The position numbers and the translations under genes were made by a program. This document shows, one piece after another, positions 44,924 through 53,759 of a stretch of 64,000 nt of DNA. Position 1 is the first letter of the stretch. Each line of letters begins with the position of its first letter. This DNA comes from Frankia sp. AiPa1. Its GTDB lineage: Bacteria; Actinomycetota; Actinomycetes; Frankiales; Frankiaceae. A model generated the notes under the pieces. The model did no database searches. It saw only the letters and a program-made list of their open reading frames with translations, and was not told the DNA's origin. Where the stretch lies: positions 62,001-126,000 of the forward strand of contig NZ_JALKFZ020000125.1 of NCBI RefSeq assembly GCF_023243075.1. The letters run 5' to 3'.

Positions 44924-45838
44924 ATGGACGTGCTGAGCGACGCGGTCACGATGATGCGCAGCGGCCGTCCGCATTCGAACATCAGCCGGCTGCCGGCGCG
45001 CTGGGGTATGCGTTTCCCTCCGGCCGAGGGCGCGGGGTTCCACATCGTGCTTGTCGGCACCTGCTGGCTGTTGCGAGCGGGCAGCGAACCAGTCCGGCTC
45101 TCCGCTGGCGACATCGTGCTGCTGCCTCGCGAATCAGGGCATGCCCTTGCCGATGATCCCGACAGCCCGCTCACTGATTTCCGGATCGGTCCACGCGCGC
45201 ACGAGGACGAGCCGGGCACCAGCCGCATCGTCACCGAGCTGCTCTGTGGCGCCTACGTACTCGACCGGTCCCGCCCGCACCCACTGCTGGCGGAGCTGCC
45301 CGACGTCATTCACCTGCCCGCTCGGGTCGGGCACCACCCACGGCTGCGGGCCGCGATAGACCTGCTCGGCGCCGAACTCACCGCGCCGGGTGCGGGTGCG
45401 ACCGCGAGCGTGTCCGCGCTGCTGGACCTTCTGCTGCTCTACATGCTGCGCACCTGGTTCGACGATCAGTCGACCGGCTCGTCGACCGGCTGGCCCGCGG
45501 CGCTCGCGGACCCCGCGATCAGCACGGCGTTACACGTGATGCACGCCCAGCCGGAAGAGCCGTGGACCGTGCGTGAGCTCGGCGCGCGGGCCGGACTGTC
45601 CCGAACGGTGTTCGCGCAGCGGTTCACCACACTCGTCGGCAGGCCGCCGATGGCGTACCTGACCTGGTGGCGGATGACCGTGGCCGCGAGGCTGCTACGG
45701 GAGACCGACACCCCTCTGTCCAGCGTGGCCAGACGCTGCGGCTACTCGTCGGAGTTTGCCTTCGCCAAGACCTTCAAACGCGAGTTCGGCGTCGCGCCGG
45801 GTCACTTCCGGCGGCAACCGGAGGACACCGGCAGTTGA
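44924..45838 (+). CDS. AraC family transcriptional regulator
   Basis: A protein of 304 residues. N-terminal cupin_6-type effector domain (HIVLVGTCWLL, LSAGDIVLLPRESGHALAD) and C-terminal double helix-turn-helix (TVRELGARAGLSRTVFAQRF, LSSVARRCGYSSEFAFAKTF, FKREFGVAPGHFRR). The intergenic 130 bases to the divergent dehydrogenase gene should hold its binding site. 45839-46008 after it holds no supported gene. Confidence 0.92.
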   Translation: MDVLSDAVTMMRSGRPHSNISRLPARWGMRFPPAEGAGFHIVLVGTCWLLRAGSEPVRLSAGDIVLLPRESGHALADDPDSPLTDFRIGPRAHEDEPGTSRIVTELLCGAYVLDRSRPHPLLAELPDVIHLPARVGHHPRLRAAIDLLGAELTAPGAGATASVSALLDLLLLYMLRTWFDDQSTGSSTGWPAALADPAISTALHVMHAQPEEPWTVRELGARAGLSRTVFAQRFTTLVGRPPMAYLTWWRMTVAARLLRETDTPLSSVARRCGYSSEFAFAKTFKREFGVAPGHFRRQPEDTGS

Positions 45839-46008
45839 CAGGAGCGGGCTGCCGAAGCCGACCGCGTCGCGGCAGCGGGCGCAAGCGCGCCGTCCCGACC
45901 CGGCGCGGGCACCGGCATCAGCAGGACCGATCTGAAGGTACGCGGCGGGTTGCCCGGGACGGTCCCGCGGCCGAGCCGAATCAGTCGCTACAGGATCGCG
46001 AGGACGTG

Positions 46009-46494
46009 TCAGATCGGCTCGACGACAATGTCCGCGCGGTCGAGTGTGGCGGTGTAGGCGGCTATGTCGTCTGGGTCGCTGGTGAGGATCTGGGCCGGAC
46101 CGTGAAGAGCGGCCGCTATGACGACCAGGGCGTCGATGACGTCCGGCCGCTTCTTCGTCGGAAGCCTGGCCTCGGCGAGCATGACCCCTGCCCGTTTATA
46201 CGAGTCGAGGGTGAAGGTTTTCGCGCAGGCGACGCAGCCGGCGGGAACGCTCGCCGCGCCGCGTATGGGTGGCGCGCTCTCCCGAGTCTGCGGCACGGTG
46301 CAGTCCTTCAGGTACTGGCTGAAGGCGTGTACCGCCTTCGGGTCCGGTCGCCACGCCTGGGCAAGAACCGGACCGATGACAACCGGCCGGTGCGGCGCCG
46401 CGCGTAGGCCATGGTGTAGCAGCCGCGCCGCCGAGCTGTCTCGCAGGAGCGCCACGAGCATCCCGGCGTCATAGACGACGGTACGGGCGATCAT
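46009..46494 (-). CDS. PIN-domain-like toxin
   Basis: A protein of 161 residues with PIN-like acidic positions: VVYDAGMLVALLRD at the N-terminus, DVIDALVVIAAAL, and ILTSDPDDIAAYTA at the C-terminus. It has a CxxC (GCVACAKTF) not typical of the family. Its start overlaps the stop of the upstream antitoxin-like gene by four bases. Predicted RNase toxin. Confidence 0.8.
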   Translation of the reverse strand: MIARTVVYDAGMLVALLRDSSAARLLHHGLRAAPHRPVVIGPVLAQAWRPDPKAVHAFSQYLKDCTVPQTRESAPPIRGAASVPAGCVACAKTFTLDSYKRAGVMLAEARLPTKKRPDVIDALVVIAAALHGPAQILTSDPDDIAAYTATLDRADIVVEPI

Positions 46495-46874
46495 GCGACG
46501 CCCGCGGCGTCCGATCCAAGCGCACTGGCCAGGACCCGGTGGACGAGGGCCTGCTCGTCCGCGGTCAGGGCGTCGAACGAAGGCAGGTCCGCCTCGGGGA
46601 CGTCGCCAGTCTGCTCAAAGGCTGCCTGGTTGCGTGCATCCAGTGCCGCGAAGGTCGCCGTGGCGGCATCGTCACGCGCCATCTGCGCGACGGCCGCCGC
46701 GATCATGTAGGCGGACACATCCATACCGGCCGCCTCGGCGTGCATCCTGATAGCGGTCTGGACGTCCGAGGCCGTCGAGATCGTGAACCGAATGTTCGCT
46801 ATGCCATCATCGTAACACAGCGTATTACGCTGTCGCGGCCGGGTCGCGTTCACCCAGTCCGGGCTGCCAGGCAT
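46491..46874 (-). CDS. Antitoxin partner of the PIN protein
   Basis: The conserved part is IRFTISTASDVQTAIRMHAEAAGMDVSAYMIAAA, a ribbon-helix-helix-like DNA-binding segment, followed by a C-terminal tail rich in acidic residues. The frame is open to 46874, but the codons before IRF look like promoter DNA. No ATG or GTG lies in frame near the expected start; ATG ATG occurs there one base out of frame. Either the start is rare or a base was lost. Confidence 0.65.
   Translation of the reverse strand: MPGSPDWVNATRPRQRNTLCYDDGIANIRFTISTASDVQTAIRMHAEAAGMDVSAYMIAAAVAQMARDDAATATFAALDARNQAAFEQTGDVPEADLPSFDALTADEQALVHRVLASALGSDAAGVA
46811..46829. promoter_or_regulatory. Inverted repeat CGTAA...TTACG at the antitoxin promoter
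   Basis: CGTAACACAGCGTATTACG has 5-bp arms within an AT-rich stretch just upstream of the antitoxin coding segment. It is a likely autoregulatory site of the antitoxin-toxin pair. Confidence 0.45.
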
Positions 46875-47106
46875 CCGCGTGGATCGGCGAGGTGATCGTG
46901 CTGCTGGCCGACGTCTGCCAGGGAGCGTTCCAGCCTTGCGTGGACGACGACCGGCAACGTCGCACTCCCACGGCCTTGATCATATTGAACGATCGGACCG
47001 CGACTGATTCCGGTCAGGGACGAGGGAGTCGATCGCAGGCGGAGGGACAAGCACCTGTGGCAGCGGATTCGAGCATGTCGGCCAACTCACGCCGCTCACC
47101 CGGTCG

Positions 47107-48054
47107 TCAGCCCACGCGCACGATGGCCTTGCCCAGGATCTCGCCACCGGCCAGCTTCGCGACCCCGGCCCCGAGATCCGCGAGATCATATTCGGCGGTG
47201 ATGTCCAGCCGTACCCGGCCGCCAGCCAGCAGTTCGAGGGCGCGGCGGGCACTGTTGGCCAACCGCTCGGGATGGGTCTGGCCGAGCAAGCTGCTGTTGT
47301 ACGTGATCAGGGACTTGCCTTCGGCCAGGAGATCGTTGGTCGAGACCAGCGTCGGCTCATAGCTGCTGATGTTGCCGTAGACCACGAGTCTGCCGTGCGG
47401 CGCGAGATGACTCAGGTTCGTCTCGCGGGTGCGGCCGCCGACCGGGTCGAGGATCACATCGAAGTGTCCGTCCGCAAGCGTCGTGGGGAACTCCGCGCGG
47501 CTATGGATCTGGTCGTAGCCGAGGCGGGCGGCGTACGCCGCGCGGTCGGCACTGCCCACGACGCCGACGACGCGGCCGGCTCCCGCCAGCCTCGCGAACT
47601 GCACGGCCAGGCTGCCGACCCCGCCGGCGGCGGCATGGATCAGGACGTCGTCCCCGGACCGCACCCGACCGACCGTGTTGATCAGGTCATAGGCCGTCGG
47701 CGCGGCCCAGCCGAGACCTGCGGCAGTGCGGAGCGAGAGGTCTCCAATGCTCAGTGCGAGAGCGGCCGGCGCGACGACCACCTCGGCGTAGGCGCCGGCG
47801 GTCGTCAGCGCGATGACCGGTTCACCGACCCGGAACGTCTCGACACCCTCCCCGACTGCCTCGACATGACCCGAAACCTCGAAGCCGGGGACGAGCGGCC
47901 GCGCCGAGGGGAAGTGACCGTCCCGCAGCAGCACATCCCCCCATTGGATGCCCGCGTAGGCGACCCTGATCGCGACCTCGCCGGGACCGGGAGTGGGCTC
48001 GTCGACCTCCGCGAGCCGATAGCGATCGTCGACGTCCAGCACGACTGCCTTCAC
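47107..48054 (-). CDS. Quinone oxidoreductase-type medium-chain dehydrogenase
   Basis: A protein of 315 residues. The N-terminal GroES-like domain has EPTPGPGEVAIRVAYAGIQWGD and PGFEVSGHVEAVGEGV. The Rossmann domain has HAAAGGVGSLAVQFARLAGA. Zinc ligands of alcohol dehydrogenases are absent, as in NADPH:quinone oxidoreductases. It is divergent from a MarR regulator across a 7-bp-arm palindrome, its probable control site. Confidence 0.88.
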   Translation of the reverse strand: MKAVVLDVDDRYRLAEVDEPTPGPGEVAIRVAYAGIQWGDVLLRDGHFPSARPLVPGFEVSGHVEAVGEGVETFRVGEPVIALTTAGAYAEVVVAPAALALSIGDLSLRTAAGLGWAAPTAYDLINTVGRVRSGDDVLIHAAAGGVGSLAVQFARLAGAGRVVGVVGSADRAAYAARLGYDQIHSRAEFPTTLADGHFDVILDPVGGRTRETNLSHLAPHGRLVVYGNISSYEPTLVSTNDLLAEGKSLITYNSSLLGQTHPERLANSARRALELLAGGRVRLDITAEYDLADLGAGVAKLAGGEILGKAIVRVG

Positions 48055-48103
48055 GTACCATACCCCTTAGTTGACCCAGTTACCTGACACTCGCAGGCTA
48101 GCC

Positions 48104-48136
48104 TGACTCAGGATGCTGAGTCAACACAGATATCTG
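48104..48136. promoter_or_regulatory. MarR operator candidates
   Basis: TGACTCA-GGATGC-TGAGTCA (48104-48123) and the 10-bp palindrome CAGATATCTG (48127-48136) lie 20-52 bases before the marR GTG and beside the divergent oxidoreductase promoter. MarR proteins bind such palindromes in divergent promoters. Confidence 0.6.
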
Positions 48137-48155
48137 ATATAGATGGGGGCATGCG

Positions 48156-48608
48156 GTGGATATTCCAGCCGAGGAGTACCTCTGTGCCCGGATCCGGCAG
48201 GCCGAGCGGGCGCTGATGGCACACCACGAGGCGGTCCTGCGCGGTTACGGCCTGACAATGACCCAGTACGCGGTGCTGCTGACCCTGTCGCGGTCGGATG
48301 GCCTGTCCGGCGCCCAGCTCGCCCGTGCCTGCGGCGTCACGCAGCAGACCATGGCCAGCGTGCTGACCAACATGGAGGCGAAGGACCTTGTCCACCGCGA
48401 GGCGTCCCCGGTGCACGCCAAGGTGCAGATCACGACACTGACGGACGCGGGCGAAACCCAACTGGAGCGCGCCTACCAGGAGGTCATCGTCCTGGAACGC
48501 GCCCTCACGGCGTCGTTCTCACCCGCTGAGCACGCTTCGTTCTGCGCTCTGTTGGAGCGGGCCACCAGCGTCCTTGTCGACCAGACGCCCGCGGTCAGAT
48601 CCCGTTGA
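48156..48608 (+). CDS. MarR family regulator
   Basis: A protein of 150 residues from GTG 48156 (GGGGG 8 bases before). The winged helix is LTMTQYAVLLTLSRSDGLSGAQLARACGVTQQTM followed by MEAKDLVHREASPVHAK. It has a Cys near the N-terminus (EYLCARIRQAE), as in some redox-responsive MarR proteins such as OhrR/HypR types. That fits its pairing with a quinone oxidoreductase, but the sensing mechanism is inferred. Confidence 0.88.
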   Translation: MDIPAEEYLCARIRQAERALMAHHEAVLRGYGLTMTQYAVLLTLSRSDGLSGAQLARACGVTQQTMASVLTNMEAKDLVHREASPVHAKVQITTLTDAGETQLERAYQEVIVLERALTASFSPAEHASFCALLERATSVLVDQTPAVRSR

Positions 48609-48633
48609 ACCCAGCGCCACCCTTCCTTTCCGG

Positions 48634-50979
48634 TTACTCGTTGCGCGCGGTTTCAGGGCCGGTGCTGCGCGCGAGCAGCGGCATGGTCGAGGCGACAACA
48701 GCGAGGGACGCGACGAGTCCGGCGAGGACGAGCAGGTAGTACCCGACCCCGGGCAGGTGGAGTGTCTCGGACAGCTGTCCACGCAGGAACAGCTGTGCGG
48801 CGAGCAGGCCGATGCCCGCCGCGACGGCAGCGGCGACGACCAGCGGGACAGCCGCTTCGAGGGCGATGACCCGCCGCAGTACCGCTAGTGGCACTCCGGT
48901 GAGGCGGAGCAGGCTGAATGGCCGCCGGCGATCGGCGAGGCCACCGACGATGCTGACGGCCAGGCCGCAGCCGGCGACGGGCAGCCCGGCGAAGATCACG
49001 ACGTTCGCCAGCCTGCGGTAGCTGTCGAGCTGCTGCGCGTTGCGTGCGTCGAACTCGGTGAGGGTCTGCGGGGCAAACGGTCTCGGGTAGGCCAGGTCGA
49101 GGACGGTTCGGACCCGCTCGACCGCCGCGCTCGAGCCGTCCGTCGCGACGACGATCGAGTCGAGCGGAAGCCGCCCGAGCTCCGCGCCGGATACGGCGAC
49201 CGTCGGCCAGCGGGTGTCGGACATGGGCGATGCCCCATGGACGAGCCCGCCACCGAAGACGGTATTGATCATCGCGAAACCGGCGCCGGCCGAGCAGCGG
49301 CCAAGGACCGGGACGCGGGCAAGCTCCGCGCAGGAGACGATGCCTGGCGGTGGGTACAAGCTCGGATCGAAAACCGGCGCGCGGCGGATCAGCGTCACCC
49401 CGGCAACACCTGGGATCGAGGTCAGCGCCCGCCAGGTCGCGGTGGGGACCGATGTAGCCGAGCTCGTTGGCCCCGACGGACCGTTGTCGAACTCGCGGAC
49501 GATGGTGGAGCGACGAGCCGCGACAGCGCCGGCCCTGCCGCCGTTGTAAGCCGCGATCGTCGTGACCACCCCGATGGCGCACGTGCTGACGAACAGGGCG
49601 AGGACCAGCCCACTGATGGCGCGGAACCCTGCGTGCGGGTTGTCGGCGAGACGGCGGGCGGCGATGAGGGTCGCGGGCCGCCGGGCCCGTCCGGCCATCA
49701 GGCGGGCGCAGAGCATGGTCAGCCAAGGCCCGGCGGCGACCAACCCGACCATGGTCAGCAGGATGCCGGTCAGGAAGGCGGCGGCCTGCAGGTTCGTGCT
49801 GGTATCGGAGTTCGCGCCGATGTCGGCGACGTACCCGCAGTAGCCGAGTTCACCGAGACCGGCCGCCAACGGGATCACCCGCCAGGCACGGGGCGGTCGC
49901 GGGGTGACGCGCCTGGCGACGCCCAGCGGGGAGATGCTCACCCGACGCAGGGCCACACGAGCCGCCACGGCGGCCGCAGCCGGAATGCCGACGGCGACGA
50001 GCAACACGTCCGGAATGCTCAGCGCCAGGTCTTCGGTAAAGAACAGCTGGCCAGTTAACGGTATCCGGGCCAAGGGCGGACGCGCCGCATAGAACAGGCC
50101 GAAGCCGCCGGCGACGCCGGCGAACGCCGCCATGCTCGATTCAACGGCTGAGATCACCGAAATCTGCCGCGGCGTCGCACCGATCAGCCGCATCGCGGCG
50201 AAACGTTGTTCCCGGCGCGCGGCGGACAACCGCGTCGCGCCGGCAATGAAGATAAGAATAGGGAACAGCAACGCGGCGATCACCACGGAGAGAATGAGCG
50301 TCATGCCATTGGAATTGATGCCGATGCCGAGCGCGCAGGTGCCTGTGCAGTCCGCGGGTGTGGTGGTGCTGATGGCGGTGACCTGCCCGACATCATCCTG
50401 CTGGGAAAGATCGGCGGCGCTGTGGCCGACAATGACGATCAGTGAGTTCGGCGCGGGCAGCGCGGCCGAGCCGATCAGGCCGACCAGACTGCCGGGAAAT
50501 CGGTCACCGAGCTGTGCGGCCGGCGTGCCGCGCAGCAGCGTCGCCAGAGCAGGTGAGGCGTAGAACTGCCCCGGTCCCGGCAGCCGCGCGATGCCCGGCG
50601 GCGCCGGGGAGCGGGGGCCGGTGGCTGCTACGTCGACCCGCCCGATCTCCCGGCCCTGGAAGTAGTCGGCGCGCAGTCGCCACCACAGGGGATCGCTCGT
50701 GCCTGCGAGGCTCGCGGCCGATGACGCTGACGGCGGCGAGGACGACGGGAACGACGGGGCGGACCGGCCGGAGGCCATGAACGCGGTGGGCGCGTTCGAC
50801 CCGGAGAAGGCGGTCTCCAGCCAGGCATACCGGGAGTTCTGCGTGTCGACCGCGTTGAGGCTGGCCATGGTGGTCAACAGCAGGGCCGCCCCGACCGCCA
50901 CCCCGACCGCGATGAGGGCGAGCCGGCTGACGGCCTCCCGGCCGCCGGCCACCGCGAGTCGCAGGCCCAGCCGAATCAT
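48634..50979 (-). CDS. FtsX-like ABC transporter permease
   Basis: A protein of 781 residues with an N-terminal membrane helix (about 20-42), a large extracytoplasmic domain, three to four helices around 235-340 (LSVVIAALLFPILIFIAGATRLSAARREQRFAAMRLIGATP, the FtsX motif), a second set near 400-480, and a final group near 660-770. The duplicated MacB/FtsX layout suits mechanotransmission or lipid/peptide export. It overlaps the upstream ATPase gene by four bases. Confidence 0.85.
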   Translation of the reverse strand: MIRLGLRLAVAGGREAVSRLALIAVGVAVGAALLLTTMASLNAVDTQNSRYAWLETAFSGSNAPTAFMASGRSAPSFPSSSPPSASSAASLAGTSDPLWWRLRADYFQGREIGRVDVAATGPRSPAPPGIARLPGPGQFYASPALATLLRGTPAAQLGDRFPGSLVGLIGSAALPAPNSLIVIVGHSAADLSQQDDVGQVTAISTTTPADCTGTCALGIGINSNGMTLILSVVIAALLFPILIFIAGATRLSAARREQRFAAMRLIGATPRQISVISAVESSMAAFAGVAGGFGLFYAARPPLARIPLTGQLFFTEDLALSIPDVLLVAVGIPAAAAVAARVALRRVSISPLGVARRVTPRPPRAWRVIPLAAGLGELGYCGYVADIGANSDTSTNLQAAAFLTGILLTMVGLVAAGPWLTMLCARLMAGRARRPATLIAARRLADNPHAGFRAISGLVLALFVSTCAIGVVTTIAAYNGGRAGAVAARRSTIVREFDNGPSGPTSSATSVPTATWRALTSIPGVAGVTLIRRAPVFDPSLYPPPGIVSCAELARVPVLGRCSAGAGFAMINTVFGGGLVHGASPMSDTRWPTVAVSGAELGRLPLDSIVVATDGSSAAVERVRTVLDLAYPRPFAPQTLTEFDARNAQQLDSYRRLANVVIFAGLPVAGCGLAVSIVGGLADRRRPFSLLRLTGVPLAVLRRVIALEAAVPLVVAAAVAAGIGLLAAQLFLRGQLSETLHLPGVGYYLLVLAGLVASLAVVASTMPLLARSTGPETARNE

Positions 50980-51695
50980 GGGATCAACTCGCCGGATGTG
51001 ACCTTGCCGTCCCGCACCATGATCTCCCGATCAGCGTAGGCGGCGACCCGAGGGTCGTGGGTGACCAGAACGACGCTCGTATTTTGCTCACGAGCCGCGA
51101 CGACCAGCAGATCCATCACCCGCTCGCCAGTGAGCGAGTCCAGTGACCCGGTCGGCTCGTCCGCGAACAGCACTTCCGGATCGGTGACCAGACCCCGGGC
51201 CAACGCGACCCGCTGGGCCTGCCCGCCGGACAACTCACCGCAGCGCCGGCGTTCCAGCCCCGCCAGGTCAAGCCGTTCCAGCCAGCCGCGGGCTCGGCTC
51301 ACGGCATCAGCCCGGCGAGTGCCCTTCAGTAGCAGGGGCAGCGCGATGTTCTCCTCGACGCTGAGCTCCGGCACGAGCTGGCCGAACTGGAAGACGAAGC
51401 CGAACCGGTCGCGCCGCATCCCCGTGCGGACGTTCTCCCCCAGGTAGTCGATTCGCCGACCGGCGAAGCGGATCTCTCCAGTATCCGGAAGGAGGATGCC
51501 GGCCAGGCAGTGCAGCAACGTCGACTTGCCGGACCCGCTCGGCCCCATCACCGCGAGGATCTCGCCGGTGGCCACCGACATGCTCGCCCCTCTCAGCGCC
51601 GGTGTCTGCCCGAACGACAGCGAGACCTCGCGCGCCTCCAGCACGCGCGCTGCGGCTGGCTGGTCCGACCCGGCGCTACTCGACGAGGTGCTCAC
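50976..51695 (-). CDS. ABC transporter ATP-binding protein (LolD/MacB-type)
   Basis: A protein of 239 residues: Walker A GPSGSGKST, Q-loop FGFVFQFGQLVPEL, signature LSGGQAQRVALARGL, Walker B EVLFADEPTGSLD, and H-loop LVTHDPRV. It overlaps padR upstream and the permease downstream, so the three genes form a PadR-ATPase-permease operon common in actinobacteria. Confidence 0.93.
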   Translation of the reverse strand: MSTSSSSAGSDQPAAARVLEAREVSLSFGQTPALRGASMSVATGEILAVMGPSGSGKSTLLHCLAGILLPDTGEIRFAGRRIDYLGENVRTGMRRDRFGFVFQFGQLVPELSVEENIALPLLLKGTRRADAVSRARGWLERLDLAGLERRRCGELSGGQAQRVALARGLVTDPEVLFADEPTGSLDSLTGERVMDLLVVAAREQNTSVVLVTHDPRVAAYADREIMVRDGKVTSGELIP

Positions 51696-52216
51696 GGCGT
51701 GACGACCTTCGCCAGCGCGCCCAGCCGAGCCGAGGTCAGTTCGATCCAGCGAAGATCGGCTTCCAGATGGAACATGCCGTGGTCGGCGAGCAGCGCGTCG
51801 ACCAGGGTCCCGGTGCGCTTGAGCTCGGCTAGTTCCCGCATTCGGCGCATGTGGGCGGCCCGCTGCGCATCGAGGTACGCCTCGGCCGAGCGCCCCGACA
51901 TCAGGGCGAGCACCACCTTGACGAACAGGACCGTCTGTAGATGGGGCTCGGCGTCGACCGGCGTCGCGAGCCAGGTTTCGATGTCGCTGACGCCCTGCTC
52001 GGTGATGACGTAGCGCTTGCGGTCCGGCCCGGCGCCGGGCTCGGCCTCAGCGGCTATCACCCTCCCGTCCCGGGCGAGGCGCGCCAAGGTCGCGTACACC
52101 TGGCCGAATGGCAGCGGCTTCCCTCGGCCGAAGAACGTGTCGTAGTCGCGTTTGAGGTCATACCCGTGGCTCGGCTCTCGTTCCAGCAGCCCCAGCAGGG
52201 CCAGCGAAACACTCAT
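51692..52216 (-). CDS. PadR family regulator of the ABC operon
   Basis: A protein of 174 residues. The winged helix contains LALLGLLEREPSHGYDLKRDYDTFFG, PLPFGQVYATLARLARDGRVI and KRYVITEQGVSDIETWL, then a C-terminal dimerisation helix (PadR_C). First gene of the operon; an AT-rich palindrome lies directly before its start. Confidence 0.92.
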   Translation of the reverse strand: MSVSLALLGLLEREPSHGYDLKRDYDTFFGRGKPLPFGQVYATLARLARDGRVIAAEAEPGAGPDRKRYVITEQGVSDIETWLATPVDAEPHLQTVLFVKVVLALMSGRSAEAYLDAQRAAHMRRMRELAELKRTGTLVDALLADHGMFHLEADLRWIELTSARLGALAKVVTP

Positions 52217-52218
52217 GG

Positions 52219-52246
52219 CGCGAACTATACACTAAGCGTATACGCG
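52219..52246. promoter_or_regulatory. PadR operator candidate
   Basis: CGCG-AAC-TATAC-ACTAAGC-GTATA-CGCG: nested inverted arms TATAC/GTATA (52226-52230, 52238-52242) and CGCG/CGCG, 3-30 bases upstream of the padR ATG. PadR proteins typically bind ATAC-type palindromes in their own promoter. Confidence 0.6.
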
Positions 52247-52252
52247 AAGGTA

Positions 52253-52573
52253 ATAGGCCGCCGAGCTCGGACACTCGATGATCGTCGATCATTGGTAGCG
52301 CACGCGCTAGTGCGCCGACCGCGATCGTTCCCGGGCCGCGGGTGCGTGGTCCACGATCGTCGCCGCAGTTACTCCAAGTGGCCGACCTTATGTCTGATTT
52401 GTCGGTCGGTTGTGGGGGTGGAAGGGCTGCCGTGGTCCGAGTTACCGGTTTCGTGTCCGGTTTGCCCTACCAGAACGACCCATCGGCGGCCCGCGATGCG
52501 ATCAATGGGGTCGAGGGTGAGCACGTGCGGTGACGCCGGTCGTTTCACCACCGCCAACGTTCGTGGACGGCGC
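52253..52573. other. Gene-free stretch with a 15-bp palindrome
   Basis: ATGATCG-T-CGATCAT lies at 52278-52292. No coding sequence with family features is seen; reading frames here give no recognisable motif. The palindrome could be an operator or a recombination site. Confidence 0.4.
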
Positions 52574-52636
52574 ACTAGTGGCGGCCCGAGTCGTCGACAT
52601 CGGTCGCCACCCACGGGCGCGGACGATGGACCTGCT
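52574..52636 (+). pseudogene. vapC fragment in a chimeric scar
   Basis: The 63 bases encode LVAARVVDIGRHPRARTMDLL, nearly the same as residues ~75-96 of the intact VapC at 11545-11928, both as protein and as DNA. They end exactly where a tetR fragment begins. Confidence 0.8.
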
Positions 52637-52811
52637 GTGGCCTCCAGGTCGCTGAAGCCGTGCAAAGTGCTGTGCAGCAACCGGACCGCGTCGGTGGCGG
52701 CGAACGCGACCAGTGCGTCGGCCCATTCGGCGAGCGCGAGCAGCGCCACCCGCTCCCGCAGGTCGACGAGGCCCCGGACGTGGGTGTACAGGCTCGCGTC
52801 GCGGACACCAC
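52637..52811 (-). pseudogene. tetR fragments fused to the vapC fragment
   Basis: Minus-strand pieces match the tetR at 27725-28294: LLRSTLHGFSDLEAT-like at 52637-52697 and the AFA / ALLALAEWADAL / DASLYTHVRGLVDLRER-like pieces at 52700-52811. Two internal segments of the intact gene are missing. It is a decayed relative, not a working regulator. 52812-52955 has no other supported gene. Confidence 0.78.
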
Positions 52812-52955
52812 AGAGCTCGACCGACCACGGTCACCGCGGGCCTCCACTGTGGGCGGCGGGAACTTTCACCCCGTGAAACTGGAAGCTTCGTTGGCGCACG
52901 CCCTTGGCGGCATGCTGGCCCAGCAGTCCGGACCCACCTCCGAAAGGAGCCCGTC

Positions 52956-53606
52956 ATGCTCAGTCTCAGCGCCGACGAGGTGCTGTCCACTACCAGGGCG
53001 GTACGCCATCGGCTGGACTTCTCTCGGCCGGTCCCCTGGCGGCTGATCGAGGAGTGCGCCGACCTCGCGGTGCAGGCCCCGACCGGCCGCAACCGACAGC
53101 GTTGGCACTTCGTCGTGGTCACCGATGCGAAGCGCCGAGCCGCCCTGGCGGACGTGTTCCGTCGCGCCGTCGCCGTCGTGGATCCCGGCGTGAGCCCACT
53201 GAGTCACCGCGATGTGCAGCGGATGACCATGGACGGCCGCTCAATGGCACGGATGGTGAGCGGCTTCCAACACCTGTACGACAATATTCACCGCGTGCCC
53301 GCCATCGTGGTGCCGTGCGTCGAGGGCCGGACGGACGGCGCCTCCGCGCTCGCTCAGTCGATGGCGTGGGGATCCATCCTGCCGGCGGTGTGGAGCTTCA
53401 TGCTCGCCGCGCGGGCCCGAGGGCTGGGAACCGTGTGGACCACCGCCCAGGGGCCGTTGGAACGGGAGATGGCGCAGGTCCTGGGAGTCCCGTACGACGA
53501 GGTGATGTTGGCCGCGTTCATCCCGCTCGCTTTCACCCTGGGCACAGATTTCCAGCCTGCGCCACGGGTTCCTCGCGATCAGGTGCTCCATCGCGATCGC
53601 TGGTAG
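52956..53606 (+). CDS. Nitroreductase family protein
   Basis: A protein of 216 residues from ATG 52956 (GAAAGGAG 7 bases before). FMN-binding features are TTRAVRHRLDFSRPVP and QAPTGRNRQRWHFVVVTD (N-terminal), MAWGSILPAVWSFMLAARARGLGTVWTT (central) and LGVPYDEVMLAAFIPLAFTLG (C-terminal). Such enzymes reduce nitro groups, quinones or related compounds with NAD(P)H. The gene stands alone. Confidence 0.9.
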   Translation: MLSLSADEVLSTTRAVRHRLDFSRPVPWRLIEECADLAVQAPTGRNRQRWHFVVVTDAKRRAALADVFRRAVAVVDPGVSPLSHRDVQRMTMDGRSMARMVSGFQHLYDNIHRVPAIVVPCVEGRTDGASALAQSMAWGSILPAVWSFMLAARARGLGTVWTTAQGPLEREMAQVLGVPYDEVMLAAFIPLAFTLGTDFQPAPRVPRDQVLHRDRW

Positions 53607-53610
53607 CGAG

Positions 53611-53641
53611 GGTGAAGTCCCACGCGAACACCGGCGCGGCC
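53611..53641 (-). repeat. Short partial copy of the HhH-GPD start region
   Basis: GGTGAAGTCCCACGCGAA (53611-53628) is identical to 12539-12556 around the glycosylase start codon, and the next bases (CACCGGCGCGGCCGG) resemble its upstream region. The coding body of the repeat is absent. It could be a last trace of another copy or coincidence; the exact 18-base match favours relatedness. Confidence 0.5.
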
Positions 53642-53759
53642 GGGCTGCTGCCGAGACTGTCCTGCACCGCACACCGGCGAAGCCCGTCGGGCGGTCGCGA
53701 GTGTGTGCACGCTCTCGATCGCGTGCTCGACGGATCCTGCTGCGTCATAAGCGGCGCGG

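Noticed and set aside
48634-50058. Plus-strand and alternative-frame ORFs across the FtsX permease region
   Set aside because: They lie wholly within the permease frame, have Arg/Gly/Asp-rich compositions and no family motifs.
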